Part shown: positions 39,482-49,024 of the stretch, in pieces
Position numbering within the stretch: position 1 is the first letter of the stretch
How the letters are laid out: every line of letters starts with the position of its first letter
NCBI GenBank assembly: GCA_030407315.1
Contig: JALQPE010000320.1
Location: forward strand, 124,001 to 188,000
DNA: 64,000 nucleotides
Reading direction: 5' to 3'
Origin: Asparagopsis taxiformis
Taxonomy: Eukaryota > Rhodophyta > Florideophyceae > Bonnemaisoniales > Bonnemaisoniaceae
Made by a program: the position numbers and the translations under genes
Notes under the pieces: model-generated
Told to the model about the DNA's origin: nothing
Seen by the model: only the letters and a program-made list of their open reading frames with translations
Database searches by the model: none

Positions 39482-40460
39482 CATTTCTCGCGCCAGACGA
39501 CACTAGATAATCAACAGTGTCAATGTTGCACGCCCGTGCATCATCTATGCCCAAATGTGCAACTGTCTTCGCATCGCGCTCGACAATGTTGTCCTGTTGA
39601 AGAAGCACCACTTGATCTCGTGTGAGTAGTGGTGCTACACTCGGCACCATTCGATGTATTCCTTCGAATAGTGCTCCCTGCAGTGTTGCCAGCGCATACG
39701 GAATCGGTAGCAGCACGCGTGAACGCTCACCAGCCTTGAGTGTCAGTTGCATTAGTTGAGCAAATGTTAAAATAGATGCACCACCGAGTTGATATATGCC
39801 ACCGTTTTCTAGTCGCTCTTCATTACTGTCATCCGGCAGTTGCAGTGCACGCACTGTAGCGCGCGCAACGTCTCCCACATGTATCGGTTGCATTTTCGTA
39901 CCGCCTCCTCCTATCACTGGCACAAATGGCAGCCATCTCGCCATCTCGTTAAACCGATTGAAAAATGCATCCTCCGCACCAAACACTATCGACGGTCGTA
40001 ATACACTCACATGTCCCCGCTCGCATAGACGAAGCGCTTGTCGTTCCCCTTCCGCTTTCGACCTCGCATACTTGCTTTTCGAATTGGCATCCGCTCCTAT
40101 CGCCGATACATGCACCAAATGCGCCCCGTCACGCGACCCCAATTCGTCGCTCACCAATGAAGCAAACTCCCCGTGCACCTTGTCAAACGTGACTTGCCTT
40201 CCCGTCTCGTGCAATATCCCCACTAGATTCACTACACGATCCGCTTGTCTCACAATTTCACCCAGCCCTGTACCCACTACAGCGTCCAGACTCACACTGC
40301 TTGCATCCAGTGACGGCGCAAGTTGACGCAATGTCGACGCGCTCGCTGCACGTCGACCTGTTACAATCACTTGCAATTCGCCGCTACACTTCAATCGCCC
40401 CAAATGACGCACAATTTCACGCCCGACGAATCCCGTACCACCCAATAGTACGATACGCAT
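39462..40460 (-). CDS. NDUFA9-like atypical short-chain dehydrogenase (complex I accessory)
   Basis: 332 aa from the ATG at 40460. Rossmann dinucleotide motif at the very N-terminus (VLLGGTGFVGREIVRHL), then DRVVNLVGIL, HLVHVSAIGADANSKSKYAR with the degenerate Tyr/Lys site (KSKYARSKAEGE), VLRPSIVFGAEDAFFNRFNE, and MQPIHVGDVARATVRAL. This is the NDUFA9 / bacterial NAD-dependent epimerase-like group, whose eukaryotic members bind NADPH in mitochondrial complex I. No strong mitochondrial presequence precedes the Rossmann fold, so a cytosolic or plastid relative is possible. Confidence 0.75.
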   Translation of the reverse strand: MRIVLLGGTGFVGREIVRHLGRLKCSGELQVIVTGRRAASASTLRQLAPSLDASSVSLDAVVGTGLGEIVRQADRVVNLVGILHETGRQVTFDKVHGEFASLVSDELGSRDGAHLVHVSAIGADANSKSKYARSKAEGERQALRLCERGHVSVLRPSIVFGAEDAFFNRFNEMARWLPFVPVIGGGGTKMQPIHVGDVARATVRALQLPDDSNEERLENGGIYQLGGASILTFAQLMQLTLKAGERSRVLLPIPYALATLQGALFEGIHRMVPSVAPLLTRDQVVLLQQDNIVERDAKTVAHLGIDDARACNIDTVDYLVSSGARNVSNVRR

Positions 40461-40870
40461 CGTCAACTCGCTTTGTCACAATGCGCACTATGCACACAGC
40501 ATAACACTTGACCCGCTCGCTTGGTCGTTGTTGCCTCTAGCTTTCTTATCGTGTGATCAATCGTGACAAGGAGTGTACAGTCATTAAAATGTTGTTGCTG
40601 CCTCTATAAATAATTCTAAAAAGAAAAAAAATCTACTCGTTCCTTGTCTGTCTCCCAGTTCATAATCACACAACCTCGCCGTCGACCGTCATCATCACAA
40701 TAGTGCACATGCACATCTTCTCGTCACACTAGTATCGTCCCAACCTGTAAACCATCTGATATTCCAGCACACATTGCTGTGCAACCTTGAAACATACATT
40801 CGCGCGACGCACACGCAATTCGATCCACCTTTATTACTTGCCTGCCTGCTGACGATTGCATTACATCCTG
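40461..40870. promoter_or_regulatory. divergent promoter, NDUFA9-like / insulysin
   Basis: 410 bp, with an A-rich run (40618-40630) and otherwise nothing recognisable. Confidence 0.4.
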
Positions 40871-43867
40871 ATGCGCGTCAACCAACCCCAACCGCAATCC
40901 GCCGCCGCCATGGCCCTGCGCGTCAGCCCGCTGGACGAACGCACCTATCGCGCCTTCACCCTCTCCAATCAACTCGATGTGCTCATCGCCTCTGACACCC
41001 ACAGCGATAAGGCTGCCGCCGGTCTCGATGTCGCCGTTGGTCACTTTAGCGACCCGGACAACCTCCCTGGGCTCGCCCACTTTCTCGAGCACATGCTCTT
41101 TCTCGGCACTGAAAAGTACCCGGAAGAGGGCTCGTACAACCGCTTCCTCGCAGAGAATGGCGGCCAGAGCAATGCGTATACTTCGCGAGAAAACACAAAT
41201 TACCACTTTGAAATGGTCATCTCAGATCAAACCAATGCCGCCTCGTCGCCAAACGCAATGCCACGCTTCAAGGAGGCTCTCGATCGTTTTGCACAATTCT
41301 TTACAGCCCCGCTCTTTACAGAGTCCGCCACAGAGAGGGAACTCAATGCTGTTGATTCAGAGCATCAGAAGAATTTGCAGAGCGATCGTCGACGAATCTT
41401 TCAGCTCACCAAAACTTCCGCCAACCCCAATCATCCATACTCCAAGTTTGGCTCCGGATCCATGCAGACGCTTCGTACCATTCCAAAGCAGAACGGTATT
41501 GATACCCGAGCTGCTCTGCTCAACTTTTACAAAAAATACTACTCGGCAAATCTCATGAAACTCTGCATTATTGGTCCCTACGACTTAGATCTCATGCAAC
41601 AATGGGTCGAGGAGCTCTTCTCATCCATTCGAAACCACGACGCCCCAAACCCATGCGAGCAGTATCGCCAAATTTCACCCCTTCTCCCAGAGCATCATGC
41701 CATCATCTATCATATGGAAACCATTAGAGACGTCATGATTCTCGACCTTTCATGGCCTACCCCAACCTATATAGACCACTATAGATCCAAACCAGGCTCC
41801 TACGTAGCAAACCTCCTCGGTGACGAAGGCGAAGGTAGCATTCTGTCCATATTGAAAGCACACGGTTGGGCAGACCGTGTTGGCGCTATACCATCCGATG
41901 CCATGACCTTTGGCCTCTTCCAGATGAGCATTACTTTGACCAGAGAAGGTATCGACCATATTGATGACATTATTTCCATCATCTACGGTTACATTTCCAT
42001 GGCCAGAGCGGAAGGAATTCAAAAGTGGATCTTCGATGAAGAGGCCGCTCTAGCTCAAATGTCTTTCCGCTTCCGCGAGAGAGAGGAGCCATTTTCGTTT
42101 GTCACTCGAACCGCTTCGCAAATGCATATCTTTCCGCCAGAGGATTACTTGTCTGGATCAGAAATCGTCGAGGAATTTGATCCAACTCGAATTGCGGAGA
42201 TTCTCGACATGCTCACTCCAGAGAACAGCATTGTTCTCATTGCTGGAAAGTTTGTTGCCGACAAAACAAACATGAAGGAAAGATGGTATGAAACCCCGTA
42301 CAGTTTACAACCAATTGGCGAAGAACAAATGCAAAAGTGGAGAGCTGCGCGCTGTCATCCAGACTTGCGTATTCCGACACGAAATCTGTTCATCCCAACA
42401 AACTATGATGTTCTTGGGAAGCCGCTTCCTCAAGGAGAAGAGGACAAGGAAGGCCCGCGACCGATTTTGCGCAACGAGTACATGGATGTGTACCACAAGC
42501 TGGACAGAACGTTCAATAGGCCCAAAGCGACCGTTGCATGTGAGCTGAAAACACCGTATACATATCAAAGCCCATGGCACTCAACGATGACCAAGCTGTT
42601 CACTGCGCTACTCGAGGATGCACTCACAGAGTACTCGTATGCGGCAGAGAAGGCCGGTCTAAGCTATCGACTCAGTCAGTGCACTAGTGGCATACGTCTG
42701 TATCTCGAGGGATACAGCCACAAGATTGGCGTCTTGTTGAAAGCTGTTGTGGAGAAAATTGTATCTTTCAAAGCTGATGCGATTCGCTTTGAGATGGTGC
42801 GTGACTCTGCTGAAAGGGAATATGTCAACTTTGACAAAGGGCAGCCGTACTCACATGCCATGTATGCGATCACATGTCTGGTGGAAGAGCCAAGATGGCA
42901 CATAGCACAATATCTCGAATGCTTGAGGAATGGCTCGATTACCATTGAAGCAATGCATGCGTTTACGCGTGACATTCAAAGAAAAATGTTCATGTTGGGG
43001 TTGGTTGCTGGAAATGTTTCAGAGGAGGAGGCCGTTTCCATGATGAGAACAGTGCACTCCACTCTCAAGTATGCTCCATTCCCGGAAGTGGAGCACCAAC
43101 ACAGACGGGTTGTACAACTTCCTAGCGATAAGGAAATTTTCGTGCGTAAAGTTCATCCCAACCTGGATGACAATAATTCTGCTATAGAAGTTTTCTTCCA
43201 AACAGGTCTCAAGGGCGACTTTGTAGCAGATGTGAAACTGGAATTGATTGCTGATATTTTGAACAAACCAGCTTTCCATGAGCTTCGAACTGTGCAGCAG
43301 CTGGGCTATATGGTGTTTGAAGGTTATGGTGAGTCTGAGAATGTGCGCGGTCTATTTTTGGTCATCCAATCGACTGTGGCAGATCCAGATGAACTGCTTC
43401 GCCGAATCGACACGTTTTTGGTCGACGTGCGCAGGGATACAATCGAGACAATGACAGACGAAAAGTTCCAAGACTACGTGAGTGCGCTTGTGGCGAAAAA
43501 GGCGGAGCCAGAAAAAGAACTATGGAAACAGTCTGCACGTTTCTTCTGGGAGCTTCAAAGCGGATACCAACAGTACGACCGTGCTGAAAAGGAAATTGAA
43601 GTGCTCGCAACGGTCAGTAAAGAACAAGTTACCGAGTTCTTTGACAAACATATTGCGCTTGGAGGTGCTGAAAGGCGACGAGTTGTGTCGCAGGTATATG
43701 GAAACCAGCATCCGATTTCCAAGAAAGAAGCGTTGCCACAGGGCGCTGTGGAAGTACGTGATGTATTCGCATTTAGGAAGCAGAATGTATTATATCCTGT
43801 TGGTGGTAGATTTGCGCCGGAGCAGGATCCAGACATTGAAACCAGTTTAGACACCACGATATCGTAA
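40871..43867 (+). CDS. IDE: insulysin-type M16A metalloprotease
   Basis: 998 aa from the first ATG (40871); 985 if the ATG at 40910 is used. M16 proteases have two homologous halves forming a closed chamber for short peptides. The inverted zinc motif HFLEHMLFLG (His70, Glu73, His74) and the distal Glu region ESATERELNAVDSEH are intact, as is the NGGQSNAYTSRENTNYHFE segment. The C-terminal half keeps VRTVQQLGYMV-type residues (ELRTVQQLGYMVFEG), which contribute to the substrate site. There is no clear transit peptide, so the enzyme is probably cytosolic. Converges on the KA1-like gene, 74 bp between stops. Confidence 0.95.
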   Translation: MRVNQPQPQSAAAMALRVSPLDERTYRAFTLSNQLDVLIASDTHSDKAAAGLDVAVGHFSDPDNLPGLAHFLEHMLFLGTEKYPEEGSYNRFLAENGGQSNAYTSRENTNYHFEMVISDQTNAASSPNAMPRFKEALDRFAQFFTAPLFTESATERELNAVDSEHQKNLQSDRRRIFQLTKTSANPNHPYSKFGSGSMQTLRTIPKQNGIDTRAALLNFYKKYYSANLMKLCIIGPYDLDLMQQWVEELFSSIRNHDAPNPCEQYRQISPLLPEHHAIIYHMETIRDVMILDLSWPTPTYIDHYRSKPGSYVANLLGDEGEGSILSILKAHGWADRVGAIPSDAMTFGLFQMSITLTREGIDHIDDIISIIYGYISMARAEGIQKWIFDEEAALAQMSFRFREREEPFSFVTRTASQMHIFPPEDYLSGSEIVEEFDPTRIAEILDMLTPENSIVLIAGKFVADKTNMKERWYETPYSLQPIGEEQMQKWRAARCHPDLRIPTRNLFIPTNYDVLGKPLPQGEEDKEGPRPILRNEYMDVYHKLDRTFNRPKATVACELKTPYTYQSPWHSTMTKLFTALLEDALTEYSYAAEKAGLSYRLSQCTSGIRLYLEGYSHKIGVLLKAVVEKIVSFKADAIRFEMVRDSAEREYVNFDKGQPYSHAMYAITCLVEEPRWHIAQYLECLRNGSITIEAMHAFTRDIQRKMFMLGLVAGNVSEEEAVSMMRTVHSTLKYAPFPEVEHQHRRVVQLPSDKEIFVRKVHPNLDDNNSAIEVFFQTGLKGDFVADVKLELIADILNKPAFHELRTVQQLGYMVFEGYGESENVRGLFLVIQSTVADPDELLRRIDTFLVDVRRDTIETMTDEKFQDYVSALVAKKAEPEKELWKQSARFFWELQSGYQQYDRAEKEIEVLATVSKEQVTEFFDKHIALGGAERRRVVSQVYGNQHPISKKEALPQGAVEVRDVFAFRKQNVLYPVGGRFAPEQDPDIETSLDTTIS

Positions 43868-43941
43868 AAGCATCTTGGAAAGGTGTGTGTTGCAAACTAA
43901 TTGTTTGTATTCTTTACATAGTAGTTGTGAATGTGTTCAAG

Positions 43942-45588
43942 CTACGCGCTCGGCAGGCGTATATAGAGCGCTTCTACAACGGCGGGCCATTCGCGCTGAA
44001 AGCGATCTCGAATATCAGCACAAAGTGGCACATGTGAATCACGACTGCTGTACAATCCCGGTATTCTCTTGAATGAAACTGACGTTCGAATTTGATCCTC
44101 TTCGCGAATGGTAACCAAGACTTTGATCTTTCGTTCTATCTTACGGGAGCCTTGCGGAGCACGCTGTGCTCGTAAGCGAATTAGCTTGTGACGGCCGTCA
44201 AAGTCATCCGAATATCTAGTAACCTTGCATGTCATTTCTCTCAATATAGTCTCCAATGTTGCGGCACACTGTTTGGCCGTCATACTTGTACTGAAACCGA
44301 GCGTAGCGTTGGGCACAGCACTATTGTTGGACAATGTTTCGATAGAGGTGCTTTCCTCCGACGTTGAACTAACACCTTCTATTTGCGAATTGGACGGATC
44401 ACATGAATCTGGATCTAGTAGAATAATCATTGAGGGATTCTTACTCTCCTCACTATTAAGCGTTGCTTGAATAAGATCGCTTCTTCTTATGAGCCCTTCT
44501 CCGCTGCGAATAACGGATCGAAAGGCTCGGGTCATATTTGCGCTCTTCCTCAGACGACCTTTGGAGGAATCGATGGCCTTATCAATATGTCGAATGGTCT
44601 GCTCTTCATCCTCGGCAATAACGCCGTCGTCGGCCATTTTTTTGAGGTAGGACTTCATGTGGGCATTGGAAAAGGCGTTGTCGTGCGGGGTGACGGTATC
44701 GCAAGCCATTACAGATGAAGCAATGGCTTCTCCCAAGGAGTCTGTGGGGAGTCCGTAGTCGCGGCGTCGACGACCGAAAACGTCTTCCTCTGCTACGCTA
44801 CCGGTCCTATCTGGGAGTCGGGAGCCAATCTGCACGAGGTCGTTATCTTCGGCAATTTCGAAATCACTACACGAATACGAGGCCATTCTATTGCGTCTCA
44901 TACGGGAGTCTCTAAGATCGGAGGAGCGCATCGGGAGTAGGCGACTCCATAAGGCTTCGTCTGTATTGGAGCGGGGCGAAAGTAGGGAGACACTTCCCGA
45001 CGCCCATGGTCGCGAATTGGAGTCTGCAAAACTGGAACTTCTGGCGGCGGAGTTGCGGGAACGGACGCGGGCGAGGGAGAGACGGGGGAGGCGCTGGGAG
45101 GAATTTACGCGACGGAGTGGTCGCTTGGAGGTCGGGAGACCATCGCGCTGGTCGACGGGCTCCTGGTTGCGTGGGGCCTCAATGACGCTTCGGTGCGGTT
45201 GCGGAGCGGATTGGTATGGTGTCGGGGCGGTCGTGGGGGCCGAGGCGGGGGTGGATGAAGGTGGTGCTGGCGGCGGGTCGGTTGCGGGCTCGGAGTCGGT
45301 GGTGGACGACGACGGAGCGATATCGGAGGAGAGGGTCGAGGGGACTAGGGTGACGAAGGAAAGGGAATCGGAGGCCGAGTCCGGGAAGGGTTGTAGAGGA
45401 TCGTCGTCGAAGGGGTCGTGCGGTCGAAAGCGGAGATTTGGAAAGGATCGCGAGGGTCGAAGTGACGAGGTAGTTGTTGTTGTTGTTGGTGCAGGTGTTG
45501 ATTGTGAGATTATTGGTGGTTGGAAGCTTAATGCGCGACCTGCGCGACGCACTGAATGCTTGAGACGGGTCACGACCGGGTGGGGCAT
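43942..45588 (-). CDS. unknown protein with a C-terminal KA1-like domain, no kinase domain
   Basis: 548 aa from the ATG at 45588. The first 250 residues are Ser/Pro/Thr/Arg-rich and disordered. Residues about 430-548 are compact: AATLETILREMTCKVTRYS, then KLIRLRAQ, KIKVLVTIREEDQIRTSVSF, KRIPGLYSS and CADIRDRFQREW. This order (helix, strands, then Phe/Gly before a final Ile-x-x-x-Leu/Phe helix) follows the KA1 fold that binds anionic phospholipids at the end of MARK/SNF1-related kinases. Here no kinase precedes it. The basic middle plus KA1 would suit peripheral membrane binding. Assigned by eye. Confidence 0.6.
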   Translation of the reverse strand: MPHPVVTRLKHSVRRAGRALSFQPPIISQSTPAPTTTTTTSSLRPSRSFPNLRFRPHDPFDDDPLQPFPDSASDSLSFVTLVPSTLSSDIAPSSSTTDSEPATDPPPAPPSSTPASAPTTAPTPYQSAPQPHRSVIEAPRNQEPVDQRDGLPTSKRPLRRVNSSQRLPRLSLARVRSRNSAARSSSFADSNSRPWASGSVSLLSPRSNTDEALWSRLLPMRSSDLRDSRMRRNRMASYSCSDFEIAEDNDLVQIGSRLPDRTGSVAEEDVFGRRRRDYGLPTDSLGEAIASSVMACDTVTPHDNAFSNAHMKSYLKKMADDGVIAEDEEQTIRHIDKAIDSSKGRLRKSANMTRAFRSVIRSGEGLIRRSDLIQATLNSEESKNPSMIILLDPDSCDPSNSQIEGVSSTSEESTSIETLSNNSAVPNATLGFSTSMTAKQCAATLETILREMTCKVTRYSDDFDGRHKLIRLRAQRAPQGSRKIERKIKVLVTIREEDQIRTSVSFKRIPGLYSSRDSHVPLCADIRDRFQREWPAVVEALYIRLPSA

Positions 45589-46116
45589 GGTTGGTGGAGG
45601 ACGTTGCAGTTATTGGATGTTTGGTCACGAAAGTTATGGATGGTTGGAGATTTAAGCGGGTGTGCAGGAATGAGCAAGTGAAGGTCTGGTGTCGTAGCTG
45701 GCGCTGGACGGTGGCTGGTCGAAGGCGGGCAGACTTGTGTGGAGCGATGCGAGTATATTGCTGGCGGGGCCGGCAGGCATTACATGGCGGCTGGCTACGG
45801 CAGCTGATTGCTATGAGCGGTGTTTGATTACAGTTGAATAGCCATGCCAACACATATGTTACATACGTGACAACTTTCCATCGCCGAAGAAGAATGAATT
45901 GTCAAGGATGCGCCGTGCCTGCAGACCAATGAACGCCGTTTGCCACGCGCGTGTACCAATCACTTTTGATCGATAATGGTTATTTTGGGCCACGAAGCGC
46001 GCCAGCATAATGATTTCCGCACCCAATGTGCGTTGTTTCCCTATATCTTGTTTTTAATTTAATCCAACCACTGACGTCATTGTCACCCCAATTCAAAATT
46101 CTCCAAAATTACACAT
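45589..46116. other. intergenic between KA1-like and DMT genes
   Basis: 528 bp between two minus-strand genes; no gene or repeat recognised. Confidence 0.4.
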
Positions 46117-47253
46117 TTAATCTCCCTCTCCCCAATTCGACACTGCTGCTGCTGCACAAATAATGCCCATCCCAACCAGGCCCTGTAAACCGATCCGTTC
46201 GCCGACCAACCAACACGCAAATCCCGCTCCGTATACCGGGTCCAGCGCAAAGATCACAGCCGCTCGTTCCGCCCCGATCCGCCGCTGTCCGATCGTCTGC
46301 AGAAAGTTGCTCAACGCCGTCGTCACAACGCCCAGGTACAGCACAACCCCGACGTCCTGCAACGATTTCGGCACTATCGTCTGCCCCGCCCCTATTGAGT
46401 CGCCCGTCGCCAAATTCGCCACCGTCCATACTCCACTCAGCGCCGCCACCCCAGCCAGCGAAACCGCATTCAAAGCTGCCGCTGACGCCTCCCCTCGAGC
46501 CGCATTTTCCATGCGTAGAATAAACATCGCAGACGCCAGCGCCGCTCCAATACTCCAAACGTCCCCGCTGTTCGGCCCACTACCGTCGTATGACAGCAAT
46601 GCCGTGCCCAAAAATGCCATCAATGCAGACGTCCATACCGCTACTTTGATGCGCCGCCCGTACAGAACGCGCGCAAGAATCGGAACAAATTTCACATTGA
46701 GATACAGCAGAAAGCCCGATCGTGCCGCTGATGTTGTCAAAAGGCCAATCGATTGAAATGCGTACCCGAGGAACATCCACAACGATTGTTCCAAACCCAC
46801 CTTCCATACCGCTGGCAGACGCCCCGATGTTATTTGCGACACTGACGGAAGCTTCGGTAGCGCTGGTGAGAATATCAACGCGGCCAGAAGAAAACGTGAC
46901 AAATTGAGAGCAGATGGAGCTGTGTGTGCGTTGTCCACTGCCAATTTTATAACGGCATGTTGAGTGCCCCACAGCACGGTCACAGCGTTGAGTAGAAGCA
47001 ACGAAACTGCTTCCGACGGAAATTCAGCTGCAGCTGTGCCGGTTTCTGGCGCTTCCGGTGTTTCCAGTGTGTCGCGGGCTACCTTTGACACTTTGGGCCC
47101 GTCTACTGTCGCATACACTATGTGCAAATGTGTGCCGGCTGGTTGATATTGACGCCGCCTCAAAATCCGTAACCGTGCTTGGACGGTTGCGTTGGGCAGG
47201 GCGCGGCCGAGGCCCGAATGAAATGACGCTGCCGGAATGAATGCGAGCGGCAT
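46117..47253 (-). CDS. plastid-targeted DMT/EamA-family transporter
   Basis: 378 aa from the ATG at 47253. The frame is open to an ATG at 47454 and a TTG at 47490, but MPLAFIPAASFHSGLGRALP is a typical red-algal transit start and the longer form would bury it. About ten hydrophobic segments follow in two EamA halves, for example LLLLNAVTVLWGTQHAVIKL with SRFLLAALIF, and later RRIGAERAAVIFALDPVYGA with VGERIGLQGLVGMGII, the family's repeated Glu-Arg and Pro-Val signatures. Substrate unknown; plastid-envelope metabolite export is plausible. The upstream gene begins 270 bp away on the other strand. Confidence 0.82.
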   Translation of the reverse strand: MPLAFIPAASFHSGLGRALPNATVQARLRILRRRQYQPAGTHLHIVYATVDGPKVSKVARDTLETPEAPETGTAAAEFPSEAVSLLLLNAVTVLWGTQHAVIKLAVDNAHTAPSALNLSRFLLAALIFSPALPKLPSVSQITSGRLPAVWKVGLEQSLWMFLGYAFQSIGLLTTSAARSGFLLYLNVKFVPILARVLYGRRIKVAVWTSALMAFLGTALLSYDGSGPNSGDVWSIGAALASAMFILRMENAARGEASAAALNAVSLAGVAALSGVWTVANLATGDSIGAGQTIVPKSLQDVGVVLYLGVVTTALSNFLQTIGQRRIGAERAAVIFALDPVYGAGFACWLVGERIGLQGLVGMGIICAAAAVSNWGEGD

Positions 47254-47523
47254 TGTATTGGAGATAAAGCTAGATGTTGGTGGTGATTGTCTGCGCAAGC
47301 ATGGTGACTTGGGATGATAAGTGGAGAAGAGCTGCCGTTGTAGCTGGAGATGAAAGTGACCCTGGAAAGCGAGGGTAGACACATATTGCGGCACTTGTGT
47401 GTCCGTGGTGCGCTGTTTCTCAACCAATTTTGCCAAATTCTGTAATAAATTCATACCTGATCGCTCGCTGTCCAGCAAAATACATACCAAAGGCTCACAT
47501 GTCCTTCCTCGTCCCGCGCCACC

Positions 47524-48981
47524 ATGAATCAGCTCGTCGACTACAACAGCGACAGCGATGAAAGTACATCAGCCTTTCCAACCCAGCCCTCCCTCCCAAC
47601 GCTTTCCAGCGCCCCAACCGTAACTCTAACTGCATCCGAAGAACGCACATTAATTGTCGCCGCACCAACAAACCCCAATCAGCACACGCATCCCTCCGGA
47701 ACCATCGAGTCAATCGAGCTGGACAGCAAACAATTCGACATCGAGCAGCGATCATTTACCAAACGCGGAACCTTCACGGACCCCGAAACCGGGCGTTCAC
47801 GCGCGGCATCAATAATCCCCGTCCCGCCACCCAGCGTCGCATCGCCAATTCAGAAGCGCGCTCGCGCGGACCCGTCGCCGGTTGCCGAGCGGGCGAAAAA
47901 TACACGTCGCAAACTCGCGCCGTTCGTCCCGTCCACGGAGCTGTTTCTCGAAGATGCGATCGACTATCAGGGCCGTTCGTGGATCGAGCGTCCGGCGGCC
48001 GCGAAGACTTTCGAGCAATTGGAAGAGTACACTCCGTACATTCCGAAACGATGTGTGTATACCATGAAACGTGCCCATGAAAGCGGCGTTTCGGTCGTCA
48101 AGTTCTTCCCGCACACAGGCCATTTGTTGCTTAGTGTCGGACTGGATGGCGCAGCGAGGATCTGGCGTACGGAGCAGCGTGATTGTGTGCGCCTGTATTC
48201 TGGACATGCAAAGGGGATTCGCGATATGTGCTTTTCGAATGATGGACGCCGTTTTCTCTCCGCCTCGTATGACGGCACTGTTAAATTGTGGGATACAGAG
48301 TCGGGGCGAGTGATGGGCAACTTTGCAATGCAGCATACAAAGTTTTCGCGTGATGGTGCTATACCTTATTGCGTGAGGTTCAATCCGGATGAGGATAAAC
48401 AGAATGAGTTTTTGGTCGGTGGTGGTAATAAGAAGATTGTACAGATTGATGTGAGAGATGCGAATAAGATTGTGCAGCAGTACGATCGACACATGGGACC
48501 GGTCAATTCAATTACGTTTGTGGATGAGAATCGTCGCTTTGTGTCTAGTGCTGATGATAAGTTGGTTTGTGTGTGGGATTATGGCATTCCGGTTGTGGTC
48601 AAGTATATTAGCGATCCGAGTATGCATTCTATGCCGGTTACAGCTCTACATCCCAATCGTAAGTCGCTGGCATGTCAGAGCATGGATAATCGTGTGCTGG
48701 TCTATTCGGCGAGGGATACGTTCAAGCAAAATACAAAACGAATGTTCAAGGGGCATCTTTCCGCTGGTTATGCATGCGGTTTGACGTACTCGACTGATGG
48801 GCGTTTCATTGGCAGTGGTGATAGTTTAGGTCGACTATTCTTCTGGGATTGGAAGACATGTCGAATGTTCCGTTCGTTGCAGGCGCACAACGGTGTTTGC
48901 ATAGGATTGGATTGGCATCCAACCGCTGCGTCATTGGTGGCGTCTTGTGGATGGGACGGCAACATCAAGTTGTGGGATTAA
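47524..48981 (+). CDS. CDC40: pre-mRNA splicing factor PRP17/CDC40 (WD40)
   Basis: 485 aa from an ATG in CCACCATG context. The N-terminus MNQLVDYNSDSDES matches the conserved start of the family; residues about 75-100 and 140-185 hold the other conserved motifs (FTKRGTFTDPETGRSR, YQGRSWIERP, PKRCVYTMKRAHESGVSVVK). Seven WD40 repeats fill residues 190-485, with Trp-Asp ends such as GTVKLWD, KLVCVWD and the terminal GNIKLWD. PRP17 acts at the second step of splicing. Its presence agrees with the introns seen here. It converges on RPA190 with only 43 bp between stops. Confidence 0.95.
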   Translation: MNQLVDYNSDSDESTSAFPTQPSLPTLSSAPTVTLTASEERTLIVAAPTNPNQHTHPSGTIESIELDSKQFDIEQRSFTKRGTFTDPETGRSRAASIIPVPPPSVASPIQKRARADPSPVAERAKNTRRKLAPFVPSTELFLEDAIDYQGRSWIERPAAAKTFEQLEEYTPYIPKRCVYTMKRAHESGVSVVKFFPHTGHLLLSVGLDGAARIWRTEQRDCVRLYSGHAKGIRDMCFSNDGRRFLSASYDGTVKLWDTESGRVMGNFAMQHTKFSRDGAIPYCVRFNPDEDKQNEFLVGGGNKKIVQIDVRDANKIVQQYDRHMGPVNSITFVDENRRFVSSADDKLVCVWDYGIPVVVKYISDPSMHSMPVTALHPNRKSLACQSMDNRVLVYSARDTFKQNTKRMFKGHLSAGYACGLTYSTDGRFIGSGDSLGRLFFWDWKTCRMFRSLQAHNGVCIGLDWHPTAASLVASCGWDGNIKLWD

Positions 48982-49024
48982 AGTTCTTCTACATTTGTAC
49001 AATTTACTACTACATCCAGTTGAG

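Noticed and set aside
44891..45655. 254-codon plus-strand frame, Arg/Gly/Glu-rich
   Set aside because: Antisense of the Ser/Pro/Arg-rich low-complexity part of the KA1-like protein; no recognisable fold.
46109..46558. Gly-rich 149-codon frame on the minus strand
   Set aside because: Shifted-frame shadow of the DMT transporter.
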